Part shown: in pieces, positions 20,837-32,457 of the stretch
How positions within the stretch are numbered: position 1 is the stretch's first letter
Layout: every line of letters begins with the position of its first letter
DNA from: Letharia columbiana
Lineage: Eukaryota; Ascomycota; Lecanoromycetes; Lecanorales; Parmeliaceae
Length of the DNA: 64,000 nt
Assembly: GCF_014066305.1 (NCBI RefSeq)
Contig: NW_023501051.1
Coordinates: forward strand, 284,984-348,983
Direction of reading: 5' to 3'
Notes under the pieces: generated by a model
Databases searched by the model: none
Seen by the model: only the letters and a program-made list of their open reading frames with translations
What the model was told of the DNA's origin: nothing
Translations under genes and position numbers: made by a program

Positions 20837-22486
20837 CAGTGTACTTCTACCAGCGTGGTAGCAAATCCGACGCTTTTGCGCTTTTATTAGTTTGCGGAAC
20901 ACGTACGACTAATTATCTGCTCTTGTGATAAATTTTTCTTGCATCACAAAGCAATGATGGATGGAAGATGAGTATATCAGAACGGGTGAAGGTATATTCA
21001 GTAGAGGTGGGTGCGTTATGGAAGGCCTTCGTGCGTATCAATAAAGTGAGGAACAATCTGACCGTGTTGAAACAACTGATAGGGTTTCGAATACGGATTC
21101 AGCGCTCTCAGATATTTCTCGATCCGGTCGTGGTCCTTCTCTGGGGTTGGAGGGAGGTAGACGTGGTACTGAGGCAAGCAATCGCGACTGTTGTGTGGAC
21201 GATGCAACCCTTACGAGGCAGTGCGGCCACATGCACTTGTGTCAAGCACAAGCGCTCCCAGACTGCTGTAAGCTGATAGAAAATGTTATGTGTCATAGGT
21301 CAATGGCGTACGCTGAACACTGGCCCGTGTCGTATGTCAATATAAACCTTTATAGCTTTATTAACCAATGCTTATACTGAACACTCAAACAGTATCAAGG
21401 TCGAAATAGAAAGGCTCGAATCAAGGGCCTGGCTTTGCGCTTTCCATCAATTCCCCATTTCTAAAACCTGGAATCATTTGTGCAAGGCTTCTAGACCAGA
21501 GAATCAGGGCTTGTGCAGAGGTGCAATCAATAAGCTTTGTCGTACAACAACGTGGCCTTTTATGGTTCATCGATATGAACCGTCGATTATACTAAAATCC
21601 GTCGCCTAGATAATCTAGCAAATTCTTCTTAAACTCAGCCATTAGCCCATACGCTCTCCTTGTCACGGCGTTCTCTGATCTGCTTGTCTTGGCTTCTTGA
21701 TGCTGGCGATGAATCTTCGCAGCTCCCTACTATGGTCATGCAAGACCTCAATTTCGGTCTACTCATCATCTTTCACGCAGTCCTGTATCGTTGGTGGAGT
21801 CCTGACCCGGCTGTCAATACCGCGAAGCTTTCGTTCAGCTTCGAAGATCTCGGCGGTTTCGAGGTCGATGAGGACGTTGTGTTTTGTGTCAATCTCGGTC
21901 TCTAGAGGTGAAGCTTTAACATAGCCTATGCAGCAGCCTGGGAATATAAGCATGTAAGCGAATATCACGGAGTAAAAGAGTATCGTAAGATAGAAGCATA
22001 TCGCAGGGTAGGAGAGTATCGTAGGATAGGGGAGTATCATAGTATCGTAGGGTAGATATTTGTTGTCAGCTAGAAAAGCAAAGTATAATAATGCTGCAGG
22101 CCCTAGAGTACTTTAAAGCTCAGTAAAAGCGGCCGCGAGTGGGGCCACTGGGGCCCATGGGGGTCATTTTCGGCTTTGGGGCCATACATAAGCCTAACTA
22201 CGACAACCGGGAAGTTTGAGCATACGAATTTCTGCCTGAACAGATCTAGTATAGCTCTCCGGCGACTGCTATCAAGACACAGACCTCCTTCTCCTCCCAT
22301 CGATCTTGCTCTTCTCGTGTGAGCCGTCCGGTAATACTGGATCCTACCACCATCGTGCTTTCCCATTGGTCATGTCTTATGGCTACGGGGGGTCAAGCTC
22401 ACGCAATGTTGATTTGGGCAAGTAAGACAGCACCGAATAGTCCCTACTCCGTATTGCTATTGCCGCCGAATCGGCCGTCAGATATC
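20837..22486. other. Decayed region between protease remnant and SLA2
   Basis: No intact gene. On the minus strand at about 21610-21990 a frame with charged, helical-looking sequence (LETEIDTKHNVLIDLETAEI) continues through an in-frame TAG and a TGA, so it may be an old remnant. The right-hand part, about 22300-22486, is probably the SLA2 promoter and leader. Confidence 0.35.
21965..22060. repeat. Degenerate short tandem repeat (GAGTATCGTAGGATAG-like)
   Basis: About four to five imperfect copies of a 16-18 bp unit of the form GAGTATCGTAGGATAG, with small length changes between copies. A minisatellite of unknown role, in the decayed stretch upstream of SLA2. Confidence 0.6.
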
Positions 22487-25400
22487 ATGGATATTAATTC
22501 TTTCCCCAGATCAGAGACCGACCTCGCAATCAACATCCGAAAAGCAACAAGCATAGGTCAGTCATGGCATTATGATGACCTGGAGCTGGAGCTGGAGCTG
22601 GAGGTAGACTGACGTTAGTTCCTCTTTCCAGAAGAGACTGCGCCCAAACGTACGTCTTTCAGCGATCGTTCGTCCGAAGAGCTTCTTGTGCTCACGGTAT
22701 CCAGGCAAACACGTCCGAGCATGCATTGTCTACACATGGGACCATAAATCGTCCCAGTCGTTCTGGGCGGGCATGAAAGTGTGCGTCTACGAGCCCGCGC
22801 CAATTCCTGCCATAGAACACTCATCGGAGCTCGTTAATGCTGATGGTAACGCTCTCCCTCTATAGGCAACCCATCCTCGCCGATGAAGTGCAGACGTTCA
22901 AAGCTTTGATTACCGTACATAAAGTCCTCCAGGAAGGGCACCCAATTGCAGTGAAGGAAGCGCAGGCGAATATAAATTGGCTGGAAAGCCTAACAAGAGG
23001 TGTTACCGGAGAAGGACTTCGAGGTATGGACCCTTGTTGCGCACGAGAGGAACCCCGGGCATTTCTTCGAGGCAGTGAAGGCTCAGGGTTTGAAGGGCAA
23101 AAACTTGACGGTTGAGACAGGATATGGACCTCTGCTACGAGATTACGTCTACTTCCTCTTAGCCAAATTGGCGTTCCACAGGCAGCATCCCGAATTCAAT
23201 GGTTTGAATTCTCTTGAGCGTGCGCGCATGGTAGGAGCTAAATAGCCTTGCAGGGCTTTTTGAATATGAGGAGTACATCAGCCTGAAGTCGATCAATGAC
23301 CCCAACGAAGGGTAGCGTACCTCATCAAATGGCTATTCACCGTCTGCTAACCCACTTCATAGATATGAGACAATCACAGACCTTATGACTCTTCAAGACC
23401 AGATCGATACCTTCCAGAAACTCATCTTTGCCCATTTCAGAGGCGGTGCCAACAACGAATGCAGAATTTCAGCGCTGGTTCCTTTGGTGCAAGAAAGTTA
23501 TGGCATCTACAAATTCGTCACAAGCATGCTGCGAGCAATGCATACTAGTTCGTACCACACTCTCTTCTGGGCTGGACGCGACTGACTGAATACGCATAGC
23601 TACTGGAGATGACGAGGCCCTAGAACCTTTGCGCTCGAGATACGATACACAACATTACCGTCTTCTAAAATTCTACTACGAATGCTCAAATCTCCGATAT
23701 TTGACTAGCCTAATCCAAGTACCCAAGCTACCGCAGGAACCACCTAGTCTCTTCGGCGAAGATGAGGATCGGCCGGCTTTACCACGCCGGCCAGCGAAAG
23801 AAGTGGAGAAGAAAGAGGAGCCAGCCCCCCCGAGATCGCCTCCTCCCGGTAATGCTCCGGACCCTGAACCAATCAATGAGTTCTGGAAGAACGAACAGCG
23901 AAGGCAGCAAGAGGAATACGATGCTGAGCAACGACGATTACAGGATCAATGGAATCAACAACAATATCAGCAACAATTGGCGCAGCAACAAGCAGAGCGT
24001 GACTTTGAAGAGCAGCGACGGTTGCAAGAGGAGCAGCAACGGCTCGCTCAAGAGCAGCTAATGAGAGAACAGTATCAAGCTCAGACGCACGGCCGAATGG
24101 CTGAGTTAGAACAGCAAAATCTCAAGGCTCGTGCCCAATACCAACAAGATCAGTTGATGCTAGAACAGTACGATCGTAGGATGAAGGATTTAGAGAACCA
24201 GCTGAGTCAGCTAAACAACAACTTTAACCAGCAAAACTCCTCGAAAGACGACCAGATTCGCTCGCTCCAAGAGCAAGTCAACACATGGAGGACAAAGTAC
24301 GAAGCGCTCGCCAAATTGTACTCCCAGTTACGGCACGAACATCTCGAGCTACTGCAGAAGTTCAAAAGCGTCCAACTCAAAGCGGCGTCAGCGCAAGAAG
24401 CGATTGACAAGAGGGAGAAATTAGAGCGCGAGATCAAGACCAAGAATCTTGAGCTAGCAGATATGATTCGAGAGAGGGACAGAGCTCTTCACGAGAAGGA
24501 TCGGGTTACAGGGGGCAACAGAGAGGAAGTGGAGAAGCTTAAGCGCGAGCTTCGATTTGCCCTCGAGAAGGCAGACAACGCGGAACGTGCCAAAGGTTCC
24601 GAGCTGTCTTCGATGCTGGCAAAGTACAACCGGGAAATGGCTGACCTCGAGGAAGCTTTGCGGGTAGACCTCTCCATTGTGCGCCATGCGAGAACTTGCT
24701 GACCTCATAATAGAACAAGACTCGATCTTTTGATGATATTCACTCGAAGTATGGAGAGCGGGACGGGGATCTCGAGCGGAGCCTTCGTGAAAAAGAAGAG
24801 GAGCTCGAGATCTACAAGTCGGGCATGGACCAGACTCTGCTCGAGCTCAACGAACTGAGGATGGTATGTTCTGGAAGACTAACCACTGAGCCTCACTAAC
24901 GATATTTAGAATGGCGGAGATACAGACAAAGCTCTTGATGAGCAAATCGACCAGGTCCTTTTGGGCAACATCCAAAAGATCAACGACATAATCGACTCCG
25001 TGCTACAAAGTGGAGTTCAGCGTGTCGATGACGCTCTCTATGAGCTCGACTCGTCAATGCAAGCAGGAAACCAAAACGCCTCGGCTCCATATGTCCTCTC
25101 TCAAATCGAGAAAGCATCCGCCAGTGCTACTGAATTTTCAACAGCGTTCAACAATTTCATCGCTGATGGGCCCAATAGCCCTCATGCTGACATTATCCGT
25201 ACTGTGAGCGTATTTGCCGGCTCAATAGCAGACGTGCTCAGCAATACGAAAGGGCTCACCCGTTTTGCCACCGAGGAGAAGAAAGCCGACCAGCTCACAA
25301 ATGCTGGCCGCCAGTCTGCCCAGTCTACAGTGAAATTTTTCCGTGCGCTCCAGTCATTCCGTTTGGAAGGCTTAGAAGCTACCCAGAGGACCGACGTCGT

Positions 25401-26302
25401 TATCAACAACAACCACGAAGTACTGATGAACCTTCAAAAGCTCTCTAAGCTTGCAGACGCTTTCGCTCCCAACTCCGGGAAAATCACAAACGCAAAGGGC
25501 GACCTTGGAGATCTAGTAGATACAGAAATGACGAATGCCGCGAAGGCTATTGATGCCGCTGCAGAACGTTTGAACAAGCTCATCAACAAGTCTAGAGAAG
25601 GCTACAGCACTTACGAGCTCCGAATCCACGATAGCATCCTCCAAGCTGCGATAGCAGTCACCAATGCCATCGCTCAGCTGATCAAAGCCGCCACTGCTTC
25701 CCAGCAGGAAATTGTCAAGGAGGGCCGCGGCTCCTCTTCGCGAACAGCTTTCTACAAAAAGCATAATCGGTGGACGGAGGGGCTCATCAGCGCCGCGAAG
25801 GCTGTTGCTTCGTCCACCAATACACTCATCGAGACGGCGGATGGTGTTATCAGCAACCGGAACAGCCCAGAGCAACTCATTGTCGCCAGTAATGACGTAG
25901 CAGCTTCTACTGCACAACTTGTGGCGGCGAGTAGAGTTAAGGCAAATTTCGGCAGCAGGACGCAGGATCGACTTGAAGAAGCCAGCAAGGCAGTCGGCAG
26001 AGCATGTAGAAGTTTAGTCAAACAGGTACAAGACATCATTAGTCAAAGAAACAGGGAAGAGGGAGAGGACGTGGACTACGCGGCTTTGAGTGGACACGAG
26101 TTCAAGGTCAGAGAGATGGAACAGCAGGTTAGTGCCCCCAAGTTTTGCTTTGATTGGGCATTGTTGGAGGCAGTGGTTTGGAGTTTTTCAATCACTGACA
26201 TGATTTGTGGCTTAGGTTGAGATTTTGCAACTGGAGAATAATCTTGCACAGGCTAGGCAGAGACTGGGTGAGATGAGAAAGATTTCTTATCAGGAGGACT
26301 AG
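22487..26302 (+). CDS. SLA2: Endocytic adaptor SLA2/END4 (ANTH + talin-HIP1R domain)
   Basis: A multi-exon gene assembled by conserved sequence. The start is MDINSFPRSETDLAINIRKATS. The ANTH domain follows with VYTWDHKSSQSFWAGMKV, ADEVQTFKALITVHKVLQEG and GPLLRDYVYFLLAKLAFH. A glutamine-rich coiled coil begins after NEFWKNEQRRQQ (about 23880-24700). The C-terminal I/LWEQ talin-like actin-binding module follows (EGLISAAKAVASSTNTL, VAASRVKANFGSRTQDRL), and the protein ends MRKISYQED. The main internal introns are GT-AG and phase-compatible, including one at 26127-26216 before the last exon. Sla2 links clathrin-coated pits to actin. The first intron carries a (GGAGCT) hexamer run near 22580-22605. 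SLA2 is the standard left border gene of ascomycete MAT loci. Confidence 0.95.
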
Positions 26303-28292
26303 GTCTGGGAGAGGCGTGGTTGGCGGCAGGCAAAGCCAACACACAGTCATGAATGCATGCATGTACCATTGTATGCTTAGTAGGCCTTTTGTAGGATAGC
26401 AAAAGATATGGAATTGTATCTTATCATAGAGTCGATACGGTTCCCGGGTTGCTGGAAGATGTATGTGCTTAGTATGTCCTCGGAGAGTATGAGCGATGCT
26501 ACATGCGATATGCTACCTGAGTGCAGATCGTGGAGGAGCGCGCAAATCTACCTCACCCTGTCGCTAATGTGGTACTCTAAGTCTAGGACAGGAATTGGGT
26601 TACGTCAGGTACGCGGACAGACTCGATAACGCTCTTAGAGTTGCAAGGGCAACATCAGGAAAGGGTCCTGCCGTTAAGAGGAAGAGAACATGCCATCCAA
26701 CAGCTCCTGTCCGCTCTGTTGTATTTACCAGCGATTGTTCCTTTGGTCTGGTAATTTATAGAACGGAACTATAGGATTAAGAGGAGATATTAGGACATGT
26801 TGATCGCTTTGCTCGGATTAAGTTACCACCATTGACGCCAGTTCATTCCCAACATCCTAGCGCAATCCTTCATGTCGAGCCACAAAATTAGAACAATTCA
26901 TCTTGCGTAGCTCTGGATGTCTGGAACTTCAGTCCCTGCATGGGTTTGCATGAATGATGCCCGGTTTGTAGGTGTTGGCTCATCTGAAGAAGGTCTTGGG
27001 AGCAATCTATTCGAAAAGGCGTTCAGCGAGCGACGGTCTTGAGAAGGAGGCCAGACTGGTATCGATGCAGGCATTTTTCGGACGATAGGATTCCGGGCTA
27101 AGGAAGCTCTGCGCGTCTCTCTAGGCCAGAAACTGAACGTACTGTCGTCACCTCAGTGTTTTTGGCTTAACTGCAGAAACATTAGCATGCCATGAATCTT
27201 TTGGATTAGATAGAAGACTGGCATCGTCTCAGGGCGCAGGATTTCATGGTAGTAGGGGGGAGCAGCAGGAGGATGATTGGGTTCTCTTAAGAGCTGTGAC
27301 CCTCCACAGCATCTTGCGCAAGCTCTTCAATTTTGGCCATGTAGAGGGCACAGCAGAGACGCTGGGATTGCTAGCAAGGGATAAGTGCAACTTGGGTGGG
27401 GCACACATTCTGTGATAGAACACAGAAAAGGTCACGTCTTGCATCTTGTAGATTTCTAGCCGCAATATACGAGAGGCACAACGAAGTTTAGAGGTAGGCG
27501 GATCAGTAGGTCAGACGTACTTTCCGTACCACTGCTTGGGCTCGCTGTCCTCAGAAGGCTAGAATCATAGAATCGTAAGTAGAGTACAACAGGTCTGACG
27601 AGACGCTGCAAGCGCCCTCTGGGTGGGTCTGTGCCCCGGGCGGCAGGAAGGGGGCGGTACTTTAGGCATTGCCAAGAAAGCATCTTCTCCGAACTCTATC
27701 CCTACTACACTCTTATTTTCAGAGAACTTGGATGGTGTCTAAAGACTTTTATTTATGTGATCGGTGTGCTTATCGACCGCTTGGAAAGAGCTTGGAAAGG
27801 ACACGTGTATGCAACTTGCGTCGCTTGTTGCAATCTCTCAAGCGAGGAGTACATGACTGGGGAATGAAATGATTCTGGGATGAAGGGAAGGTTGCCGGCC
27901 GCCATCATCCGACGAAACAAAGGAAAACGAACGATGCATGCCTGCGACCTGTCCTATCGGCGATGGTCATCCAAGTCCATCCTTTTCCGATTGTGCACCC
28001 GTCCTCAGTACGAATATATTTATGTAGCGTCCCTGCATACCTTATACAATAGGCATCCAGAAACCCATGCGGCAATGCAAGCATATGTTTGAGCAGCCGG
28101 GTCCAGTCTTGAATTGAGTGAGAGCTGCCTAGAGACAAGGTTAGCCTTGGTTGTGTTTGGCTAGGTTCGAACATACCAACAACGCTATCAAGCGCAGGCG
28201 TCGAAACCAATGAAGTCATCACAAGGAACATCGCTCATGCAAAGACGTTGGACTGATCGTCCGTGAAAGAACTATAGGTGGCTCCAGAAAAG
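26303..28292. other. Poorly coding stretch between SLA2 and the MAT genes
   Basis: About 2 kb without a confident gene. On the minus strand near 27905-28231 one two-piece reading looks coding. MFLVMTSLVSTPALDSVV is followed by a GT-AG intron (gtatgttcg...tctctag, about 28120-28176) and then SSHSIQDWTRLLKHMLALPH. The 3' continuation is unclear. Where the idiomorph boundary lies cannot be told without the opposite mating type. Confidence 0.4.
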
Positions 28293-28507
28293 TCAGTGAC
28301 GATCGAAATCTGGATCGAAGAAGTATTCCAATTCCTAAGTAAATGCGGACGCCGATGAGGCCGGCACTTCGCGATCACGAAAAGAGATTCTGTTGCGGCT
28401 CCGTACCTCCGTCATTGTAGCATCGACTGTCAAGAACGAGCCATAGCTGCGTTTGGTTGAGGCCGAAACTTTGACGTTGCGACCCCAAGGCGGTGACTGC
28501 AGAAGTT

Positions 28508-29086
28508 TCAGGATTCATCCCAGGATTCGCCTTCGTGCGACAGCGAGGATAGCTGTATGTCGTCCGCCAACGGACGCTTTCGGAACGCTTCGAATACCTC
28601 TTCGCCTGGATCGAATTGTTTGTTCAGTGCGTAAAATATGACTGACATGATCGCCTAGTATCACATTCCACTAGAGCCTTTCGCGCTGCCGCTTTGCTAT
28701 CTTGAAGCGGGAAACTCTGGTAACAATCTGGTTTCAAGAGCTTCTCGTAGTGCCATCTGTCACATCTTGTCTTTGAGGTTGCATATGCTGAGATATCCGA
28801 TATTTTGGATGCAAGTATCACATCAGCAGCAGTGACTGCATCGACTTCCAGCAGAGAGCGCAGTTCAAGATTAGATGGGAAAGTTGTTTGTTGTTCTTAA
28901 GGGAGAAGACGTATAGTCCGTCCTATGCTTTCGCTTTGAATTACACTGCGCCAAGTTTTTCTTGAAAAGCCGTGCTCTTGGAACATCTTCTGCAACTTTG
29001 GCTCGCATGGACTCAGTCTTGCGCTGCCTAAGACTCATGCGATATGTGAAGCACGAATTGTTTGCGAGTAGAAATGGCTTCGACAT
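28508..29086 (-). CDS. Hypothetical small protein within the MAT region
   Basis: Minus-strand gene candidate, roughly 140-160 residues, family not recognised. It starts MSKPFLLANNSCFTYRM at 29086 and has a basic, Arg/Lys-rich first exon. A middle exon carries ADVILASKISDISAYATSK, CDRWHYEKLLKPDCY and DSKAAARKALVECDTRR. A GT-AG intron of about 45 nt (28606-28650 region) then leads to EEVFEAFRKRPLADDIQLSS and a stop at 28508-28510. The first splice is ambiguous: a GTAATT donor near 28944 with an AG near 28825-28840 keeps the frame. An alternative 3' end splices around this stop into KVSASTKRSYGSFLTVD and then ELEYFFDPDFDRH, ending at 28293. Its position beside MAT1-2-1 suggests an idiomorph-specific ORF of the kind reported in Mycosphaerellales. 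Confidence 0.45.
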
Positions 29087-29141
29087 GCCTGCATTGACTC
29101 ATCCGTCCGCCTGCTCAACCTAGTGGCGAGTATACGGCGTC

Positions 29142-29891
29142 TTAATCTTGAGCCTCCGCTTCACAATGTGCCGCCAACTCTTCTGGCCAAGCAGAGTGTT
29201 GATCATAAAAGCCTTCATCACTTCTTGCATCAATCTGTATGTTCGAAGCCGACAATCTTTTAGTAAGACTTCGTTGCAAGGTCAGCAAGAGGTCAATTCG
29301 ATACTTTAGGTCATGCTTACACCAGGCATCAACTGCTGCGGCGTCAGCGTATCCAACCTGCTCAAGAAGGTCCATCTCAGCGTCGTTGGGATATCCGTGA
29401 GCTTTCCAGAATTGCTCAAAGAGTTCTTGCGTAGGTCTTGTGAGGTCGGGATCAGGCGGAAATAATCCAACAAGTTGAGCTGTAGTCTTCAAGCGACTGA
29501 TGTTTCTTGTTAGCAAGCCTGATGAGTGCTGCTGGAGTGCTGACTCTTACTCTTCCCACAGCTCTTGAACGGCACAACGAAGAGCAACATTCATTTCGCG
29601 CGTTGGCTCGCCATCCTCGCTGCCCATTTTGGAGATTAGAATATTCGTTGCTCCAATCGAATCCTCTTTGTATAGCTTGTGAAGTGCAACGAACAGCTTG
29701 ACCGGCACTGTGATTCGTGGCCGCAGAACAGCGCGCCGACCCAATATAATAGGCGCATGATTGTCCGGGGGATGATCGCGAGAATTCCCTCTTTGTGATG
29801 CTGCAATTTTGCCCATCGTTCTCAGCGTGGTTTTGATCCTTTTTCTACGCGCTGTGATTGCTTTGCTGGTCGCAACCTTTGTGGAAACCAT
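29142..29891 (-). CDS. Putative secondary MAT gene (MATORF2 / MAT1-2-12-like)
   Basis: Two exons, 29551-29891 and 29142-29496, joined by a GT-AG intron (gtaagagtc...catcag). They encode 231 residues starting MVSTKVATSKAITARRKR. The N terminus is strongly basic. It is followed by RITVPVKLFVALHKLYKED, SRLKTTAQLVGLFP-like sequence across the junction, LFEQFWKAHGYPNDAEMDL and a C-terminal RIDLLLTLQRSLTKRL stretch. No known domain is recognised. It is transcribed away from MAT1-2-1 with about 400 bp between starts, so the pair probably share a promoter region. From memory, Mycosphaerellales idiomorphs carry a conserved extra ORF of this size and position, called MATORF2 and later MAT1-1-10/MAT1-2-12. 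The name is an inference from position, not a sequence match I can run. Confidence 0.65.
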
Positions 29892-30287
29892 CTCGACTAG
29901 GTTGCCTGGAAGGTCTCCGAAGTACGAAGATAGGAGTCGCTGAGGTTCAAGGAATAGGCGTAAGTCTAGATTCGCAGTCTAAGACAGTTGCGTCATTTTC
30001 CAGTGTTGAGGTGAAGGATAAACAAAGGAAAAGACCAACCTCCTCCCTTTCCGGCTAGCGTAGATTTCCTCGCAAAGCTTCACCTCACAAATATTTTCCT
30101 ACCTCACAATTCCTTTCAACCACAACTTCTTGACAAGCCTCGTTGCCAACCTCGAAACAGTACTGATCTTACAATCATCATTCAAGAACATCGCTTTCTC
30201 GACCACCCTCATCACACTACCTTTCTTTCAGTTGAACTTCTCAAACAAACACCGAATCCTATAGCAAATTTGAGGCCTGCTGCCAGC
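29892..30287. promoter_or_regulatory. Divergent promoter between MAT1-2-1 and the flanking MAT ORF
   Basis: About 396 bp between the two start codons. The MAT1-2-1 side (about 30060-30287) is a CT/CA-rich leader with no upstream ATG that I can see, suggesting an unobstructed 5' UTR. Specific operator motifs were not identified. Confidence 0.5.
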
Positions 30288-31522
30288 ATGAACACCGCTC
30301 CAGCTACGATGGCGCAATCGTCACCTACGACAGTGGCTCAAGTGATCAACCTGTTCTGGCAGGTGCGTGCTCAGAACCTCAACTCCGGTGCCTCGGATCG
30401 CATTGAAGTGCCTATCACCCTCAAAGATATCATTGGAGACAAAGGAGTTGCTGTCATCGCTACTCGCCTTCGGTAAGATCCATCCCACTTCCTACCATCT
30501 GTTATAAATTTAACCTTTAAAATAGCAACATGATTGATGCGCCAGTGGCAACCGTTGAAGACGTCGATCGTGGTGTGATTCACATCGCGCCTTCGCGCAA
30601 TCTTCTCGGACACGACTCGATCATTCATGAAGCCAAGAAGCCAAAAGCCAAGGCTCTCAAGGAAGACAAAGTCGCTCGTCCTCCCAACGCTTTCATCCTT
30701 TATCGCCAACACCATCATCCACTCGTCAAAGCTAGCCACCCAAAGCTCCACAACAACCAGATCTGTAAGTTTGCTCATCAACGCAGTGATGGCTTGGCTA
30801 ACAGTAGCTCAGCGGTAATCCTCGGGACTCAGTGGAAGAATGAAACGGAGAGCACGAAGGCTCGTTATATCAGTCTGGCCCAGAAACTGAAAGTCAAGCA
30901 CTTCCTCGAGCATCCCGACTATCAGTACCAACCTCGCAAGCCCAGTGAAAAGAAGCGTCGTATGACGCGTCGTAAAGCAGCTGCTCTGGCTGAGTCTGAG
31001 CAGGCCGAGTCAAGCTCTTCGGCCAATATGGCTTCTGCGTTGGGTGAGACTCAATCCAGCGCAGAACAGAGCACCGCTATGATCCCTGATCTACCCAAGA
31101 CCCTGGGTGGTAACGTGGTGCTCGAGCTTGGTGATGAGACCATGGACGACGAAGATTTCGCCGCCGTGCTGGAGAAGTACAATCAGTCGATCTCTCCAGC
31201 CAATACTCTAACCACCGTCGCCGTTGGAAACAATGGAAAGCCAGCAGTCTTTTACGATGAGCCGAGTGAACCTGCTCAGAGTGATGCCAACTTCTACTCC
31301 AGTGTCTTCGACTACAACCCTTTCGCGGGGAACGAAGAGCTTGCAGAGGAGATGCAAGGCATGACGACTGGTGAAGAAGGTTTTCAAGCGATGATGGCTG
31401 CCCTCAGCCCCAACGCTCAGCAGACCACCTTCGATGAGCAGAACGAATCTTTTTTCGACGCTGAGCTTGCACGAGACGCTGAGTTGGGAAGTTGGTGCAC
31501 CGTGTTTGAGAAGAAGGCGTAG
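30288..31522 (+). CDS. MAT1-2-1: Mating-type HMG-box transcription factor MAT1-2-1
   Basis: Three exons, 30288-30472, 30526-30764 and 30813-31522, give 377 residues. The MATA_HMG box is ARPPNAFILYRQHHHPLV, then SHPKLHNNQI joined by splicing to SVILGTQWKNE, then YISLAQKLKVKHFLEHPDY and YQPRKPSEKKRR. The second intron falls inside the Ser codon of the box, the conserved intron site of MAT1-2-1 genes. The N-terminal domain has AQVINLFWQVRAQN. The C terminus is acidic and Ser-rich, possibly an activation region. The protein determines MAT1-2 mating identity in the nucleus. The only other mating gene expected, an alpha-box MAT1-1-1, was not seen in the window, so the strain appears to be single-idiomorph and probably heterothallic. 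Confidence 0.95.
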
Positions 31523-32457
31523 GAGTAATTCGACCTCCGCGAACTTCGAACTTCATGCCATTCTCGAACTTCGCGCGCTTGCTCTTCCGGTCAACGTAAG
31601 CTCGAGACATCGGAACTTTATACATGTCTCTTCCACTCAGACCTTCGGAGGTTCCGGTCAGTCAATTGCAAAATGAATCGTCGAAGCTCTTGTCACTTAC
31701 TCGGCTCTTTTGTGTTTACATTCCCACCACGCTCGGGAGCGCGTGAGGAGAGATATTACTGTTCCGGCCAACGCCAATTCGAATCGGAACACGGCTTTCT
31801 TTTACACCGGAACTCAGTGTCTCTTCCCCCGTGCCCTGTCATGATACCCCTTCCGTACCGCCGCAAAAACATGACATCGTGTCTTGGTATTTACCTTTGG
31901 GTACTTGCCGCTGGATACGTCGTCACAGCGCCTGTTTCAGCACACACAGCACATCATCATCCCTATTACAGCACCTATCTCAGCAACTGCCCGAGCAGCC
32001 TATCTTTTGCATGCATCGAGGGACACGTCTTGTACAGTCACTACTAGCATAGCAAATTGATGTCACATTCGTTGAGTCTTGTGAGACGCTAACAGCTGGA
32101 ATGACACACTGCTGACCCCTTCATTTTTCCCCGCGCGACTACCAACCTCCTCAATTTCCTGTGAAACACGGTTTGCGGCTCACTAGAGACACGTGAATAT
32201 TAGATCAGTAAATTTTGTAGCTGCTCAAATAAAGTGTCTGCGCCAAAGCGCGCCTCTAATCAGATGCTTGAAGCGTAGAGTACAATGCCTCTCAGAGCGC
32301 TTTGCTCTCCTTTCTTAGATGACCCCTTCTATCTCTTCAGTCCTTCCTTCCTTCCTTTACCCGCCGCCTGTCTCTAGCTGTGGGCAAAACAGCACTGTGG
32401 AAATCATCGATATTGGTGGAGGCAAACTTTAGCATTCGCTATTTGTTAAACGCCTCA
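31523..32457. other. Intergenic between MAT1-2-1 and APN2
   Basis: About 930 bp between the convergent 3' ends of MAT1-2-1 and APN2. A frame at 31673-32047 (124 codons, plus) has no domain. A TTCC-repeat patch is at about 32342-32357. The right idiomorph border probably lies in this stretch. Confidence 0.45.

Noticed and set aside
26303..28292. Possible alpha-box MAT1-1-1 remnant in the MAT region
   Set aside because: I looked for alpha-box-like sequence and saw none, so there is no support for a fused or homothallic locus.
30371..30781. 136-codon minus-strand frame over MAT1-2-1
   Set aside because: Antisense shadow of the HMG gene; no domain and the sense strand is clearly coding with conserved introns.
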